Origin: Scedosporium boydii
Lineage: Eukaryota; Ascomycota; Sordariomycetes; Microascales; Microascaceae
Direction: 5' to 3'
Assembly: GCA_002221725.1 (NCBI GenBank)
Contig: NJFT01000019.1
Span: forward strand, 186,001 to 250,000
DNA: 64,000 nt
Part shown: positions 23,470 to 35,550 of the stretch, one piece after another
How the letters are laid out: every line of letters begins with the position of its first letter
Position numbering within the stretch: position 1 is the first letter of the stretch
Program-made: the position numbers and the translations under genes
Notes under the pieces: model-generated
The model's database searches: none
Seen by the model: the letters and a program-made list of their open reading frames with translations, nothing else
What the model was told of the DNA's origin: nothing

Positions 23470-25015
23470 ATGGAACCCACCATCTATGCTGAGCTCCTCT
23501 TGAATATCCGTCAAGTCTCTGTTGTCGCATCTCTTCCATCAGAGCCTGATACGACAACGCAGGCAGAAGTGTTTGCAGACGGAACGCGCATTGGCATCCG
23601 CCATGGACAAAGTTCTAAGGATATACTCCTCCCAGGGAGAGTGTCCGTTCACGGACGCCTACCAATTCAAAAGTCCGGGAGGAGCCCTAGGTCGTTATCC
23701 TGGAGATTCCCGTTAGCTGCATCCCATCCGTCGCAAGGCCTCTTAGCCCAGGACCCGTATCCCACGCCGCCCTGGACATCCGTTGACCTTGAACCCGGAA
23801 CCCCCATCACCTGCCGTCAGTGTGGCACCGTCTTTGTCCCAGCTGGGACGATCACCGTCTGGAAAGACCTGCCGAGCGAGAACTGGGCCGAGATGATGGA
23901 GTTTTGGCATTGCCATAAGCCCGATCCCGAGAATAATAATCACCAGGATCATGACCATCTCACGAAAAGGGGCTATGGGGCCAGTGCTACCATTTCTGCC
24001 CAGGCCGCCGTGGGCTTCGTTGACCTTGCGTCGTTTCTGATCCTCGAATCCGATGCGACCAATCTTAAGGTAGGAACGACTCCTCTATCCCCTTCGGTAT
24101 TTCTATGCCTCGCGTCGTGTACCCGGGCCGACATCACGTATTCGCTTCCTCCCGGGGTGCAAGAAGGTGGCCGAGCCGGCAGCACCTGCCCCTCAGTGGC
24201 TTGGTCATCGATACACCACCCCAAGAGCAAACTCCAATGCCATATCTCGCCTTAGCGCGAATGATCTGCTTATGGCAACCTCTCCCTTCACCAGGCATTG
24301 CTGAGGCCTTGCATGTTCTGGGATCAATGAGAGGGACATGCCCTGTGATTTCGATTGCCTTTAGAGGCCTTGATTAGTTGCGACCGCGCTTACTCTTTTT
24401 CAGTGCCTAGATGCGCCGGAGAATACTACAACCAAGGATGACAACAGTCCTCGACGCCTTCGTAGCGTCAAGTGCGCCGAATGCGACTCTGACGCTGGGC
24501 TTCTAAATTCGGAGAAACAGTCCATCAACTTATTCAAGTGGCAAGTCAATTGCCAGACTACATCCTCACTAAGAGCACCAAGTGCCCCGGAGTGCCTTGC
24601 TGCCACCTTGCTAGCATCGTTGTCACGTTCTGGCTCCGCCAAGGCAGTAATTTATCCAATTTCCCGCGGGAATCCTAGTAAGCCAGGATTAGAGGGCACG
24701 CAGTCTCTCGATGGAGATGACAGGGTCTTGCATGTGTGGATCCTAAACCCAAATATATCCTACACTTCAAGCGAAGAGACAGGTGCTGCCAAGAATGCTA
24801 TCAAGCTACTATATCGGACCATAGACCATGAGACGGCCGACAAGATCATAGAACCGGTGACATCTGATGTTCAGGATCTAAGTCTCCCTCATGATGCCCT
24901 GAACCAGTCCATTAGACGCCTAGAAGCAAGTAATCAACTGTTTCCCCAGGACCAGAGGCGCTACAACGAGTTTAGAGTTGGTTTATTGAATAGGTATGAG
25001 ATTGGGAGTAAATAG
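23470..25015 (+). CDS. UBE3D/Ipa1-like HECT_2 ubiquitin-protein ligase E3
   Basis: My model has exons 23470-24069 and 24404-25015 and gives 403 residues. The key family segment, DLPSENWAEMMEFWHCHKP, is at about residues 134-152, preceded by a CRQC pair near residue 115. A second CAEC pair near residue 222 leads into INLFKWQV, and the C-terminal RLLYRT-like part matches the HECT_2 family (UBE3D, yeast Ipa1). These proteins bind E2 enzymes and have E3 activity; yeast Ipa1 is linked to mRNA 3'-end processing. The intron is long (334 nt), starting GTAGGA and ending TTTTTCAG. Reading through it hits a stop at 24253-24255, which supports splicing, but a short extra exon inside cannot be excluded. 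The start ATG at 23470 gives MEPTIYAELLLNIRQ. Family strong, intron structure moderate. Confidence 0.8.
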
Positions 25016-25231
25016 TTTCGAAGAGAATCAATCTTATTTTGAACTATATTGTGAAAACAACACCTTTCATATGGAGGGGGAAGGGGGCGTGCTTCATGAA
25101 GAATGGAATGCCAGTTGTGTTTGCCGGTTGTTGACAATTGGCAGTGGCCGGCGTCAGCAGCATTCCTAGTAACCTCGCCAGGCAACGACCCAGATTAAAC
25201 CTTCACCGAGATATCAACAACCTCTTCCATC

Positions 25232-28200
25232 ATGCGAAATGGGCAATGTGTGACAGAATACCCTACCATGAGCCCTGCTTCTATTTTAGAAGCCCGTAAG
25301 GCTCCGGACTTCGGCAGCTATCTCCCGATTGGATGCATTTGCGTCCCAGCCAGCCAAACTAGTCTCTCGGTGGAGCAACTCACCACTCTCAATGGCCAGA
25401 ATGGTTGGCTTTCATTTAAAGGTCCCGAGAAGGGATCACAAACAAATGGATTTACGACGAGTGACTCCCCAGGTAACTCATGCGAGGACGTCGAGGATTG
25501 TCTTGTTCGATGCGCTGCGCTGAAACCATTCCAAGGCCTTCTTCTCGCGCGATGGATACGCCTCAGCTATCGTACCTCCACCAGTAGGGAAGGGCTGATT
25601 TTTCGCATCTATATTCTACCGGATGATGTTGATCGTCGCTCAGTCGACCGCGAGGACAAAAGGCTCAAAAAGGCGCGGTCCCTGCTCCTCGAGAGATTGA
25701 ACTTCTCCCATGAAGTCTGGTTGGGTGCCTGGCCAGCCGAGGACGGCGACCGCATCGTGTCACCACGACCGAGCAATCCAACAAACTATGAAGATGGAAC
25801 TGGCTATCAGTCCCTTTTAGCCCTATTTAACAGTATTCCGTCGCCGAACCCTCGGCCTGAACAACTCTCAGATCCGTACGTCTCCGAGGCGGCGGATAAC
25901 CTCTTGAACAGCAAGGTTCCTGGGTTAACCACAACCTTGTACCCCTACCAGCGCCGTTCCGCAGCCGTCATGCTTGAGAAGGAGTCCAACCAAGAAAAGT
26001 TACTAGACCCGAGACTAGAGAGCGTGCTTGATCAAGATGGCAATATTTGGTACTTTGATCAATCCGCCGGGGTTGTGTTGAAAGAACCCCGCTTCTACGA
26101 TGGAGTTTCGGGCGGCATCCTGGCAGAGGAGATGGGAGCGGGGAAAACGATCATCTGCCTCAGCCTCATTCTTGCAACAAGACATCTCTACCCGCTAGCC
26201 CCGGATATGTATCGAGGCGCGGTCCCTGTAAGACCCAAGGTGGGCTCGTTAGTGGACATGGTCGCGTCCTTCATTACTCGGAATTCCGTTCCATGGCAGT
26301 ACTACCTCAAATCCGCAGAAGACCAGTACGATTTGGATTTCTCTAGGTGCATCAAGGCGATTGAACGGCATCCAGGACATTACCTCTGTCCGGAGGAGCC
26401 TCCGAGTGACGTCTGCAGGGTAACCTTGCGCGGCAACAGACATCGCGACCCTCGCCCAGAGCAATTAGAGCTCAAGTACTCGACCATCTACCTCAGCAAA
26501 GCCACCGTCATTATCGTCCCCAACAACTTGGTTGTACAGTGGCTGCAGGAGATCGAAAAGCACACTCAGGGCCTCAAGGTACTGACGATATCCCGTACAA
26601 AAGGCCCGGAGCGAGCCGGTATTCCCGATGTGAAAGAGCTCCTTGAATACGATATCATTCTCTTCGCTCAGACCAGATTCGAAGCACTTCATAGCTCTGG
26701 TTTTGCAAACAAGAGCTCGCTTTCCTTGTCATCACTAGCGCAGGTGCACTTCAAGCGTTGCATCGTCGACGAAGGCCACAGACTAGGAAGTTCCAGGATT
26801 CGGCAAAAGAGCAATCTTTTGCTCGGGATAGAAAGTCTCAGATTTTCGTCGCGGTGGATAGTCACCGGAACGCCTGCGAAAGGTCTTTACGGAATCGATG
26901 GCGAGACGTTACCGGACCAGGACGTGCCATTGCCGTCTCCAAGGGCAGGGCCGAATCAAAGTGAGGCACAGGACCTTGAACGGATTGGCGCTATGGCTGC
27001 GTTGTACCTAAAGGCTCGTCCATGGGCGAACACGCTCATGGAGCCCGGAGACACCCCAGCGGACTGGGCGGTCTATGTGATGCAGCCTCACCACAGTTCG
27101 AGAAGCCGTGGCCGAACTGACTCTCTTCGGTCGACACTGAACTCACTTATCATTCGACACCCCGTATCCGAGGTTGGAAAGCTTCTTCCACCGGTCGACG
27201 AGAAAGTAGTTGTTTTAGAAGGTTCTTACCAAGATAAACTAGCCCTCAATATCTTCTCCATGTACATCGTCTTCAATTCTGTGCAGTCGCAGCGGACCGA
27301 CCAGGACTACTTCTTCCACCCCCGACAACGAAAGTCACTCCAGCAGCTGGTATACAATTTAAGGCAGGCGAGTTTTTTCGGCGGCTCGTTCTTCAATGTC
27401 GAGGACTTGCAGAAGGGCGTTGAGACTGCGGAGAGCTTTTTAGAGAAGAAGGCCGTCCCTATAAGCGCCGAGGACGAGGCATTGCTAAGACAGGCTATAG
27501 CCTTTGGCCGCGTTGCGATGGCCAACGAGATCAGGACTCTGAGCAATCAGTTTCATGAGTTGCCCCTTCACGTTCATGCCTTTCCCGGATCGGCTGGCGG
27601 GGCGTGGTCGCTAGATAACAGAGACGAGGACCCCGTATTGACTGACGCGCCGATGCTCCTAGCGTTACAGAAGATCGTCAGAAGGCATATCAACTCCCCG
27701 GCAGAATTGAATAGATTATTGAACGGAGGCCTGATTGAAGAAGGCCTAACGCAACGTTCGAAAGCGCTCTCGTCCGATGAATCGGACGGTGGGCAAAGCA
27801 ACCCCCGGGAGGCAGCCCTTGCGGGGAATGCTAAACTGGGCGACACGAGAAGCCCGCAGAAGAGCCGCGTGTTATCGTCGCTAGAAACACTACAGTCGGA
27901 GGTGAATCAGATGGCGGAGATATCGCACTCTGCGGATGAACACGACATACCGGCCGCCTTGGCGGAAACAACGGTCACCGCCACAAGTTCTGCTAAGTTG
28001 TCGTATCTGATCGATGCCATCACGAAGTACCAAGCAGAGGAGCAGATCATCGTCTTTTACGACAATGAGAATATAGCTTGGTATATCGCCAGCCTCCTCG
28101 ATGTGGTAAGTAGTAGCCCGGAGATCTGCGGCGAGCTCATGCGTAAGTTCTAGCCACATGTAGACGATTGTGCTAACAAGAAAAGCTTCAAATCACATAT

Positions 28201-28934
28201 CTTATTTACGCCAAGTCTCTGACGACTGAGAAGAAGGCTCAGTACGTGAATAGCTTCAACCACAGTCCCACGTTCCGGTATGAATCCCTCTCCAGTTTTC
28301 TTCTGTAGAACCCTAGCAATTTCTAATTTGTTAACATCTGGATTCCTTATATAGAGTCCTTCTCATGGACATTACACAAGCTGCGTTCGGACTTGATATG
28401 TGGGCAGCGTCCCGCATATACTTCATGAACCCCGTCCTAAACCCACAAGTTGAAGCGCAGGCCATCGGGCGAGCTCGGAGAATAAGCCAGCAGAAGCCCG
28501 TCTCGGTTGAGACTCTCGTGCTCCGCGACAGCATCGACGAGGTCATCGTTTCCAGACGGCAACACATGACTCAGGCAGAGCATCGGAAGTGCAAGTCTAT
28601 TCTGGATGACCGTCCGATTTACAACTGGATGTTGAATGCGAAGATTATCCCGTTGCCGGACAACTCGGAGGATCGTACCTCGCAGATAGCACCGCTTCAG
28701 TCACCGCAGTTGGTGTTTGGCAAAGGGTTTGGGCGTATCATCTCCTCCGATGAGGGTTTGATGATTGGCGGACCCCCCACTGCGGCGACGAGTGCTTCCT
28801 CCAAACTTAATGGGATGAAGCGGTCACTTCCAATCGACTTGCCTGATGCGAATTCCAACTCCAGCAGCCATGATGTGCCTGCGCGACCTGCCCGGCGGGT
28901 CCGGTTTTCGACAAGCTCAGACGATGAGAAGTGA
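25232..28934 (+). CDS. SNF2-family DNA-dependent ATPase, divergent
   Basis: Three exons, 25232-28105, 28186-28277 and 28355-28934, give 1181 residues; phases 0 and 2 match. The N-terminal 230 residues are unlike anything I recognise. The ATPase motifs follow: motif I GGILAEEMGAGKT near residue 300, motif II IVDEGH near 512, motif III TGTP near 544. The second RecA lobe comes after a long insertion and includes QIIVFYDNENIAWYIASLL, LLMDITQAAFGLDMWAASRIYFMNP and motif VI QAIGRARRISQQKPV near 1024. The DEGH box and the order of parts resemble the Rad5/HLTF/SHPRH branch of SNF2 proteins, but no RING finger lies between the lobes. The tail is Ser-rich and probably disordered. It starts 216 bp downstream of the HECT_2 gene on the same strand. 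Likely nuclear and acting on chromatin or repair; the exact role is unknown. Confidence 0.85.
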
Positions 28935-31900
28935 AACTCATCCTTCTCAGGGCGGGAATTATTGGTATTTGGATTCTTACGGGACTTTCAGGCTTCTTAC
29001 CGCGAATGACGGGCGAGTAAGCACCCAGACGTGGGGGAACGACATGATGGCTCGGTCCATATGCACCTATGGCGGGCTACTCAACCTGTCGTTTTGCTCT
29101 ACGGCTTGCGTCCACCTTGATATCCACGCATACGGAAACAGAATTTGCAGACTCCGTGCCTCACGGGTTATGATGGGCTCCGCGCGTTCTTCGGTCGGAC
29201 TAGGATTGGATCGACCTGCTGGCGGCAGTGGAAGGCGTATTTACGAAATAGGTTGCCCTCCACCGCATCCGAGGAAAGAAAATCAATGGCTCCAGTCCGT
29301 ATCTGGAAACTGGAGGCCAAGTATCTGCGCGCATGTTTGCGTAGGCTTTAATTCTCGTTGCCGGGGATTGGGAGATCTACCAAGTTGCACAGCGCACGCC
29401 GAGCCTAACCTGCTGCCCAGTGTCGCGCTCTTTCGGATGCCCGAGAGTACGACGACATGCATACTTGTGCTACACCTGCTGTACAGTTTGTGGTGGATGG
29501 TTTGGGAATCCTTTGTAGTTTAGATGCACACGACGTCGTCTGCGGCAATGGCTTACGTCCGGTATCTGCACGTAGCACGCAGAAATTGCGTGGCTTGGGG
29601 GGGGGAAGGCATGTATGTACTTGGCGGACTAAGTAGTACGCACATGACAAGACGTGGATTGTGCGAAAGAGAGTGTGACACTTAGATGAGTAGGGCTTTA
29701 CGTACTCGAATGAGTCGTGATACTCTCTCGAGGCAAGAAAGATGATGCTTTGAAAAGTTCCAGGCCAGATGTCCATTACACGCATGAATGAAGGAAGTGC
29801 GGCACCAGAGCTTGCGAATGTGCCCGTACGAGGAGACTACACTTTAGATCGAATCGGAAGGTGAAGAGAGGTTCGAAACTCGAGGAGACAAAACAAGTTG
29901 CCTTAGAATGCCTATATCTGCGACGTGGAGTGGTGGCTTGGAAAAAAGTGCCTCCGAGAGGAGAGGTTGTCCATAGTTGCGTGGAGAGTCCCTCAGTACG
30001 GTTCTCTGTTTCAACCCCTAGTTCCTTCAGAGGATTTCCAAAGGTTCCCGGGGCGGGGAGAACTGCATTGAAGTTTGGCAATATCCTCCGACTTGAAACG
30101 AAACAGGACCGGGATTGCTTGTATGCAGAGCAACGCCCCAATAAGTGGGCGGTGGTCAATTGGTGGGAGAAGATCCGCGCTCTATTTGCTTATTAGTGTC
30201 CGTAGTAATATGCCCCTATAACATAAATTTTGTCTACTTATTGCGGTTTCGGAAGTTAAGGATTCGTCGTCATGGGAGTTGTTCGAGGTTGTAAGTCGAG
30301 CTCGGAGAATTCAACGGCCAGACTCGAAGGGCGGGTTTCATCACGGACAAATGCTGAGCGAGAGGCGAGATTGGCAACTTAGCCTTCTTCGTGTGGTAGT
30401 TTGAGGGGGTACAATTGTACTCGGAAATTACAAGTATCGAGCAATATTGAAGCCGAGAGTGGGAAATCTACCATCTACCAAAGAGGTGGGCGGATGTTTT
30501 GGGGGAGGTTGGTGTCATCGACAGAGATGTTGTGCATTCTCTCATTTAACAGGCAGGCCATCCTCTCGGACCTCACTGTAATGAGCGCTAGATACTTGAT
30601 AGTCCTACGTCGTTGCCTGTGCTCAACCTTCCATTGGCTTGATGATCGGTCAATGTTGAGATGGTGTACGCGGGAGTGTCAATGAGGAGGAGCGGGAGAT
30701 TCTACTTTTTGTTTTCGTCATTCGCTCGTACAACCCGTGCTGTCTCCATCTTATTTCTGATCCTCTTTCCACTATGACGGGTGGTTGGGTGGTTGGGAAT
30801 TGGTTATTTTTCCGGGTTCGACTGGGAGATCATTCTCGTTAGGGAAATATTAACTGATATTGTTTCTTTACCTGGATTTTCCTTGTTTACAGAAGTACAA
30901 GGAGCAGCGGTTGATAACTCCGAAGCCCCAAGTGTTCGTCCGCCCTTGAAGACGAGGACAAGGTCGAGGATGGTTGGAGAGAACGACTTGTCCTCAGGTC
31001 TCACATCGCAAAGGAAGTTGGATGGCAGACCAGCCTGGCTGGCTGCTACTTGACACCCCTGTTCGGCATTAGGTCTGGACTAGTGTGTCTGCACATCTGG
31101 CTGAGGGCTGCTCCACGCTCCACATCAGATGCTTCATCATGAGACCGACCCTTTCGCTCTCGCAAGGACCACGCTGCATCGAATGAAAGCCAATGAGGGA
31201 ATCCGAAGCGTTTTCATGCCATGCCTCCGGTACCGCCTTGCGCCAGGCCGAGAGGATCTCCCAAAAGGAGCAATCTCATTGTTGGAGGCACAGACACAGA
31301 AACGACACACTTTCCTGCAGGCTGCCACTAGTATTGAACGCATCAGGAAATTAGTGTGCTCTAGGACCACCTTTCTCATTCCTTCTATAAGGCTGGTTGT
31401 ATTATTTGATGCTAAAAAGATGTCAAAGGTGCGGCTCAGCCCGCCCTCCAAAATTGTCTTGTTTCTTTGGCGGGGTTGGTATTCGTCAATACGTGCCAAG
31501 TAGATGAGGGAACGGGATCCAATGCTTGCCAGGCCGGCTAGGTTGGGGGCGGATGGTTGAGTGGATGCAGGCCGTGGCGGTGCGGTGCAGGAGCTAATTT
31601 CGGCATTGCGAGGGGGCCGATTCTACTCTTTGTCGAGTGGGATGCGAGTGGGATTCTGAGTGTGGATTCAATATCTGGCGTTATTCTTTCTCGTCATGCG
31701 CAGTCAGAGATGAGGGGGGTGGAGATGGAGGAGGAGGCGTCCATGTGCGTGCGTGCTTCGTAGGATGGAAGAGCTGGATGACTTCGGCGGAAGAGTGGGC
31801 TGTTTAGGAAGCCGGAGTGCAATTACGTGTCGATCAAGGACTCAAGGTGAGGGACCATCAAATGAAGTGGGAGAGTTCAATGTTGATCCATGATTCGAGG

Positions 31901-34900
31901 CAGGAACGAGCACATGGCGGGTTGGGAACAAACCGAACCAACCGAACAAAACAGGATTGGAGGTGAAAGTTCAAGCCGGTTCCGCCGCTTATAGGCTAGC
32001 TGCTTCGTGATGTCTCTCAGTGTGCCTCGATGCCCCGATGTTGGTGTCGATATCCACTTGACGGAGCCAATATGAATCAACGGAGATGATGAGTACGCAG
32101 AGTTGACGCAATGGGCGAGCAAATTACACAACATCATTGAATATTCTCTGCGCTGCACAATCAAATATCATTTCGGGCCCAACCTCCCCATTCAGCTCTC
32201 AGCTCTGCGTAGTTTGGTGTCCACGCCGACGGTCTGGGTCATCATGTTGGCCAGGCTATCCGGGCAAGCCGGGATCGATCTACGGATCCTTTATTGCTAT
32301 GGGCCAGAAGCTACGAGCGACCCCGCCCTTGGCTAGGATTTGAGGCATGTGGGATGAGAGATGAGATGTTCATTGTCTTGGTTCACTCACAACGCCTAGA
32401 CCGAGTTGACAACGGTGACAATTGTGGGGCAGGTGTAATCGGATCAACGTACTTCGTAGAAGTAGAACGTAAAGCAGGAGGAAGCGACGGAATGATACCC
32501 TTCCCATATTCCCAGCCAGTCTCGAATCGGAAGACGAGGAGTGTCAAGGCTTAGGCTGACGACATTTGATGTAAGTCTGAGAATGGCATCAAAATGGGGC
32601 TGAGGCAGACCTCGAAGTCTTACATAGGATCGCGGATTGCTCTCTTTCCCTCTCCTCTTTTGTTGAAGCCTGCTCCTCAGCGCCGGCGAGTATTCCTCTT
32701 CTACGATATATCTAGAAATCACGGTTGATAGGACTATTTGCGAACCTGGCTTTCTGGGATAAAAATCCCACCGCGCTGCATCTCCTCATTTACGCTTGGC
32801 GTTACCAGTAAAGTAGATGACAAGTAGATGACGAGTCCTATTATTATCAAGCAGGAGCGATCAATGATGTTCAATGTTGTCCACTTTGCATGTGTCATCA
32901 TCATCGATTACAGACCCACTGTACTTCAGTACCTCAGTATTGACCTCAGTATCCGTAGGTAGGATCAGTACCATTGATGAGTCTCTTCGCCACGGATGCG
33001 GAGCGGAGGTTGGGGGAATGAAAACAGACACGCGGTGAAATGGGGTAAGCTCTGGGCTATTTTACTTTTTTGTCTCCTATCTAGGCAAGACTTGACTCGT
33101 CCTACGGACTACATCCTCCATCCCGCGAAGTACGTGTGCTTTGTTGACTGAAGGACCAAAGGATCAAAGTCGCATCATGCACTCAAGTGCTTCCTTGACT
33201 CTGAATCCACAAACCAGTGGAGGTATTTTACGTCCTATTTCGGAGGATGAACGACGAAGTACAAAGGCAGCGAGGGCGTGTTTCATACACGCACACGAGT
33301 GATCGGCTAGCTGGACCAGCCCTCCGGAATCAACACGCTCATGTTGATGCCCTGGCGTTTCACGACTGCCTAGTGCCGACAAGGTCCCGAGCGATCGAGC
33401 CCGCAATTCCATCCATGGCTTTTTGGGCTCTTTCCCTTCCCGACATGTTCAGCTGGTCAAGCCCTACAAAGTTGTTGCGTTGTACATTCGACACACTCGA
33501 TGGATTAATGTATTGGATGGAAGGAGCGGGAATGCAGGATGGCTAAAGCTGTTTTTGCACACCGCATCTGATGCTGCAAATACATTTGATATCGCCCTAT
33601 ACATTCGATTTTGAGAGCTTGCCTAGTGTAAGCCCGCCCCAAACTATAGGGAGGCTATGGCAGGCTTGCTGGCTATCAATAGTTTTCCTTGTCAACAGGA
33701 AGGCGTGCAGAATAGTCACTGCCCCGGCTCATGCAGCCTGCGCACTCTGCATGAGAAGAAATAACAACATCGAACCCCGTCAATGCCGCGCACACACATA
33801 CAAAATAGAATTCAAGGCTCCATAATAAAAGGAACGAGGGGAGCCGTCTCGCCCTTATCTGACAATCGTAGCTTCACTGCGTACTCTGCCTAAGTAGAAC
33901 TGGGGATCGGGAATTGAACCCTGTTCGTCTAATCGTTTCAAACAAATCGGTTCAATACGAGCTATCTGATCCGGCCCAGACCGCGACCTGAAGCTTAAGC
34001 GTTGCGGCACACCTCGGTCGGACCCTGTGCCACGCCTGCCTCTCAGCTTCTCCTATCGGCTCCGGCACCGAGCCTGTCGTCACGTTCCCAAAGGAGTAGC
34101 CCTCCTCTCTCCCTGCATCGGTGTCTTGGGCCATTGTTTGAGAAGGTCTCTGGATCCCACCGACTGGATGTCACCGGATGCGTGGAATCAACAGATATCA
34201 CTACAACGGTACGGAGTAGGGCCTTGAGGTGTCCTCTTTTGGTCTTGATCGGTTCGCCTACTGGGTCTTAGCTCTCTCGATCTCTAGGATCTGCTTCGCT
34301 TCTCTCGTCTTTGGAGATCACCAGAACACAGTCGGCAAAAATCATCTCCAACAAACATACTGATCCCTCCTCTTGTTTCTTTGTTTTCTTTTCAACCTAT
34401 TCTTACTTATCCGCCCAAGATAGCTGCCCTGCGCGATCCCTTCTTTCCCTTCGGTTTGCATCTCTGGACTGGTCCCTCAGACCCGATTTCCCAAACCTGC
34501 AGGCCTTCTCAATTACCTCATCGGACAAGCCTATCACGAGCGCAGGAGCTTGTGGGAGGTTGTGTCCATCCCAAGGAACGGACTGAACCTGCTTCAGGTT
34601 CAGCAACGTGCAAGGAGTCAACATCAGCATCTGTGCGTTTACATTTGCGTGCACAGCTGCGAGTCCTGCGACAGATGCTCGAAACCGAAATCGTATGTCT
34701 TGGCATTAAAGCGAACAGTTCGGACCTTATCATCGACATCCTAAGAGAATCCCGTTTTCTCTCCCGTGCCCGCCCTCGCACTCACACGCATCGCATCATA
34801 TCACATCCTCGGGAAATAAACAACTGCAACTAGGATCGGCGAAGAGGAGAATACCAAGGAATTTAATCTAGGTACCAAGATCGAAAAAACAAAAGGAAGA

Positions 34901-35550
34901 GGGGAAAAAAGTATCCACGCATCTCCACGACACACCCGGTTTTGTTCCACTCCAGGAGGGAGATAAAGGAAAAGACAACATTGAACCCTGCTCAGTATCA
35001 TAATCCGAAAGCATCGGCATCCGCTCGCCGGGCTCAAACCCTCTCTGCAACCCCCTCCCAAGCATTATTCTCCACTTCTTGGGTCTCGATCACCGAAGAA
35101 CTCCAGTATTGCTTTGTCGAATCAAGTCCTTGAAGCACGGAGAAACACTCCTGTTTTGCCCATTGGCTTTTCCAATTTCCGCCCAGTGTCCTCTTTGGGT
35201 TTCCAGTAATTCCACCAAGTTTCTCGAAGTTTGAAAAAAGAGATCAGGAAAAAGAGCGAGTCAAAAAACAAGAAAAGGGTGCCTGGGGGCTGAGCTCTTG
35301 ACTTTGGCCTACTTCCTACTCTAAACCGGGCAGCGTGCTGCCTTGGTTCGCTTACTGCTCTTGTTGCTACCTGCTACCTGCTCCTTTCCCACTTTCAATG
35401 CAGCAGCTCTTCCTCCTTGATTCTCTCGAGTAGAATCCCATTTGCCCTTTCTCTACGACTTTCTCTACAAGTCTTTGGGGATAGATCAAAACCTGTCCGA
35501 TTACACATTTTACTAGACCTGGCTGGTTGTGGAGAAACCGGCTCATCACC
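28935..35550. other. 6.6-kb gene-free region
   Basis: No open frame in this stretch has a recognisable domain or believable splice partners. It includes three copies of CGAAGTAC/GTACTTCG (32449, 33126, 33255), short direct repeats near 32815-32835 (AAGTAGATGAC twice) and a tRNA-like B-box sequence near 33910 that does not fold into a tRNA. The last 1-1.3 kb, rich in pyrimidine tracts, may be the promoter and long 5' leader of the F-box gene. Transposon remnants too degraded to see by eye are possible. Confidence 0.45.
34583..34603. repeat. 9-bp inverted repeat, 3-nt loop
   Basis: CTGAACCTG at 34583-34591 and CAGGTTCAG at 34595-34603 form a perfect hairpin with loop CTT, about 950 bp upstream of the F-box gene's ATG. 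Several such stems are expected by chance in a window this long, so the meaning is doubtful. Confidence 0.35.

Noticed and set aside
33901..33990. tRNA-like sequence on the minus strand (GGGTTCAATTCCC, partly paired CTGG/CCAG ends)
   Set aside because: The T-arm has only three good pairs, no anticodon stem forms, and the acceptor stem needs a bulge. At best a degenerate tRNA fragment.
34583..34603. 9-bp hairpin as a functional element
   Set aside because: About five stems of this quality are expected by chance in 64 kb; kept as a feature but not as a finding.
34381..34833. 150-codon open frame on the + strand upstream of the F-box gene
   Set aside because: No domain and unusual composition; more likely part of a promoter or 5' leader.
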